Assembly: GCF_012726205.1 (NCBI RefSeq)
Contig: NZ_JAASAE010000001.1
Span: 248,001-312,000 of the forward strand
Length of the DNA stretch: 64,000 nucleotides
Source of the DNA: Rhodococcus sp. HNM0569
Lineage (GTDB): Bacteria; Actinomycetota; Actinomycetes; Mycobacteriales; Mycobacteriaceae
Direction: 5' to 3'
The stretch's first letter is position 1. Each line of letters begins with the position of its first letter. Shown here piece after piece: positions 63,068 through 64,000 of the stretch. Below the pieces are notes generated by a model. It saw only the letters and a list, made by a program, of their open reading frames with translations, was not told the origin of the DNA and did no database searches. The position numbers were made by a program, and so were the translations under genes.

Positions 63068-64000
63068 GCACCACTCCCCACGCCCGGGAGGTCTCCGTAC
63101 GAGGTGGTGCGCTGCCGAAACTCGCGGCCGAGGTCGTCGGCCAGGGCGCGGACGTCGTCGAGTGAGTACTGGCGCCCCGATTCGGCGCCCGCCTCCGGCT
63201 CGATGCGGCCGTCCATCAGCAGCCCCCCGAAGTCGTCCGCGCCGCCGCGCAGGATCGCGCGCACCGCCGCAGGGTCCAGCTTGGTCCACGCGACCTGCAC
63301 ATGGTCGATCGCGCCGCGGCACATCAACCGCGCCACTGCATGGATTGCGCGGCTCTCGCGCACGCTGGGTCCGGTGCCCGCGAGCGCGGCGCGATGAGGC
63401 GGCGCATTCTGCGCGACCATCGGCATCGGGATCAACTCGGTGAAACCGCCGGTGCTCGCCTGGATGTCGAGCAGACTCCGGATGTGCGCCACCTGGTGTT
63501 CGGCCGATTCGAGATGTCCGTACACGATCGTGGCCGTGGAGCGCAGACCGGCACGGTGGGCTGCGGTGATCACCTCGACCCAGTGTGCAGGCGCGAATCC
63601 GGTGGCGGTGCCGCCGAGCGCCGCCCGCACGTCGTCGTCGAGTACGAGTGCCGCGGTGCCCGGCATCGAGTCGAGCCCCGCCTCGACCACACGGCGCAGG
63701 AATGTGGGGACGTCGACGCCGAGACGGCGTGCGCCGTCGACCATTTCAGGGGCGCGGAAGGCATGCAGGTGCATGCCCGGCGCTGCAGCCTTGATCCGGC
63801 GGACGGCCTCGAGATACCCGTCGGCGATGCCGACGGGCGCCGGCCCCTGCATGCAGATCTCGGTGGCACCGAGCTGCCAGGCCTCGTGCACGAGTGTCTC
63901 GAGCAGATCGTCCGTGCGATCCAACACGAAGCCCGTGTCGAGGTTGCGGTTCGCGACGACGGTGAGGACGTCGCCCACCGCGTCGCGCCGGGCCTCGTCG
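63064..64000 (-). CDS. CofH/FbiC-like protein lacking the radical-SAM cluster (5' end beyond window)
   Basis: At least 312 residues; the 5' end lies beyond 64000. From RRDAVGDVLTVVANRN onward it follows the CofH half of FO synthase: ELGATEICMQG-like QLGATEICMQG, GMHLHAF, AGLDSMPGTAA, TATIVYGHLES, GGFTELIPMPMVAQN, and GGADDFGGLLM near the end. In FbiC the segment after NRN contains CYTGCRFCAFAQ, which binds [4Fe-4S]. Here NRNLDTGFVLDRTDDLLE takes its place, and no CxxxCxxC is present in this or another frame. If no other domain supplies the cluster, FO synthesis is unlikely. Confidence 0.8.
   Translation of the reverse strand, partial: DEARRDAVGDVLTVVANRNLDTGFVLDRTDDLLETLVHEAWQLGATEICMQGPAPVGIADGYLEAVRRIKAAAPGMHLHAFRAPEMVDGARRLGVDVPTFLRRVVEAGLDSMPGTAALVLDDDVRAALGGTATGFAPAHWVEVITAAHRAGLRSTATIVYGHLESAEHQVAHIRSLLDIQASTGGFTELIPMPMVAQNAPPHRAALAGTGPSVRESRAIHAVARLMCRGAIDHVQVAWTKLDPAAVRAILRGGADDFGGLLMDGRIEPEAGAESGRQYSLDDVRALADDLGREFRQRTTSYGDLPGVGSGA

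Overview
The window is high-GC, densely coded DNA from an actinobacterium of the order Mycobacteriales (Rhodococcus, Gordonia, Nocardia or a close relative). The evidence is gene content and order. Homologues of M. tuberculosis Rv2707 (YihY), Rv2708c (DUF3039), Rv2709 (DUF3099), sigB, ideR, Rv2714 (PAC2), Rv2715 (hydrolase), Rv2716 (PhzF-like), nrdR, the lexA-divergent division inhibitor, lexA, hflX, dapF, miaA, Rv2728c, Rv2731, Rv2732c and miaB all occur in essentially that order. The neighbours ideR-galE and oxyR-hrpA-nrdR-divS-lexA follow the corynebacterial arrangement. Locus names and family assignments are from memory; no search was run.

Layout. 1-2406: a truncated helicase, a YihY membrane protein and a DUF3039 protein. 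2407-11176: an 8.8 kb accessory island between the Rv2708c and Rv2709 homologues. It holds an ISL3-family transposase remnant, a collapsed transposon with a TniB-like ATPase pseudogene and matching inverted ends (4310-5864), an intact DedA / sensor kinase / response regulator operon, a secreted serine hydrolase, a decayed tyrosine-phosphatase gene and an orphan third copy of the transposon end. 11177-20335: DUF3099, a methyltransferase, sigB, an overlapping Pat-type acyltransferase / AcuC-type deacetylase pair on the minus strand, ideR and galE. 20336-29430: DUF4192, a lipoprotein, PAC2, a hydrolase, a DUF3516 helicase, DUF5997, a LysR effector-domain protein and oxyR. 29431-40166: oxyR/ahpCD peroxide defence, an Rpf with LysM, a PhzF-like protein, an aminotransferase, hrpA, nrdR, a DivS/ChiZ-like SOS protein and lexA. 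40167-48493: an acyl-CoA dehydrogenase, a uracil/xanthine permease and a choline-to-glycine-betaine operon (BCCT transporter, betaine aldehyde dehydrogenase, choline oxidase). 48494-57598: a secreted beta-propeller-like protein, hflX, dapF, miaA, an Rv2728c-like protein, a DUF349 protein, a membrane protein and miaB. 57599-64000: a glutamate ABC transporter (gluABCD), a small membrane protein, a Baeyer-Villiger-type monooxygenase, and a CofH/FbiC-like gene that runs off the right edge.

How genes fit together. Several modules are stress systems with visible regulation. lexA and its divergent partner share a region with two SOS boxes. sigB carries an ECF-type promoter motif. oxyR diverges from ahpC-ahpD. 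The Pat-like and AcuC-like genes overlap by 8 bp and would write and erase protein acylation.

Most unusual items: a CofH-like protein that lacks the radical-SAM cysteine cluster; a recurring pattern of short (20-29 bp) tandem repeats that duplicate gene 3' ends with their stop codons; a DivS/ChiZ-like protein that ends before any LysM domain; and the transposon ends. No CRISPR array, rRNA or tRNA was recognised.
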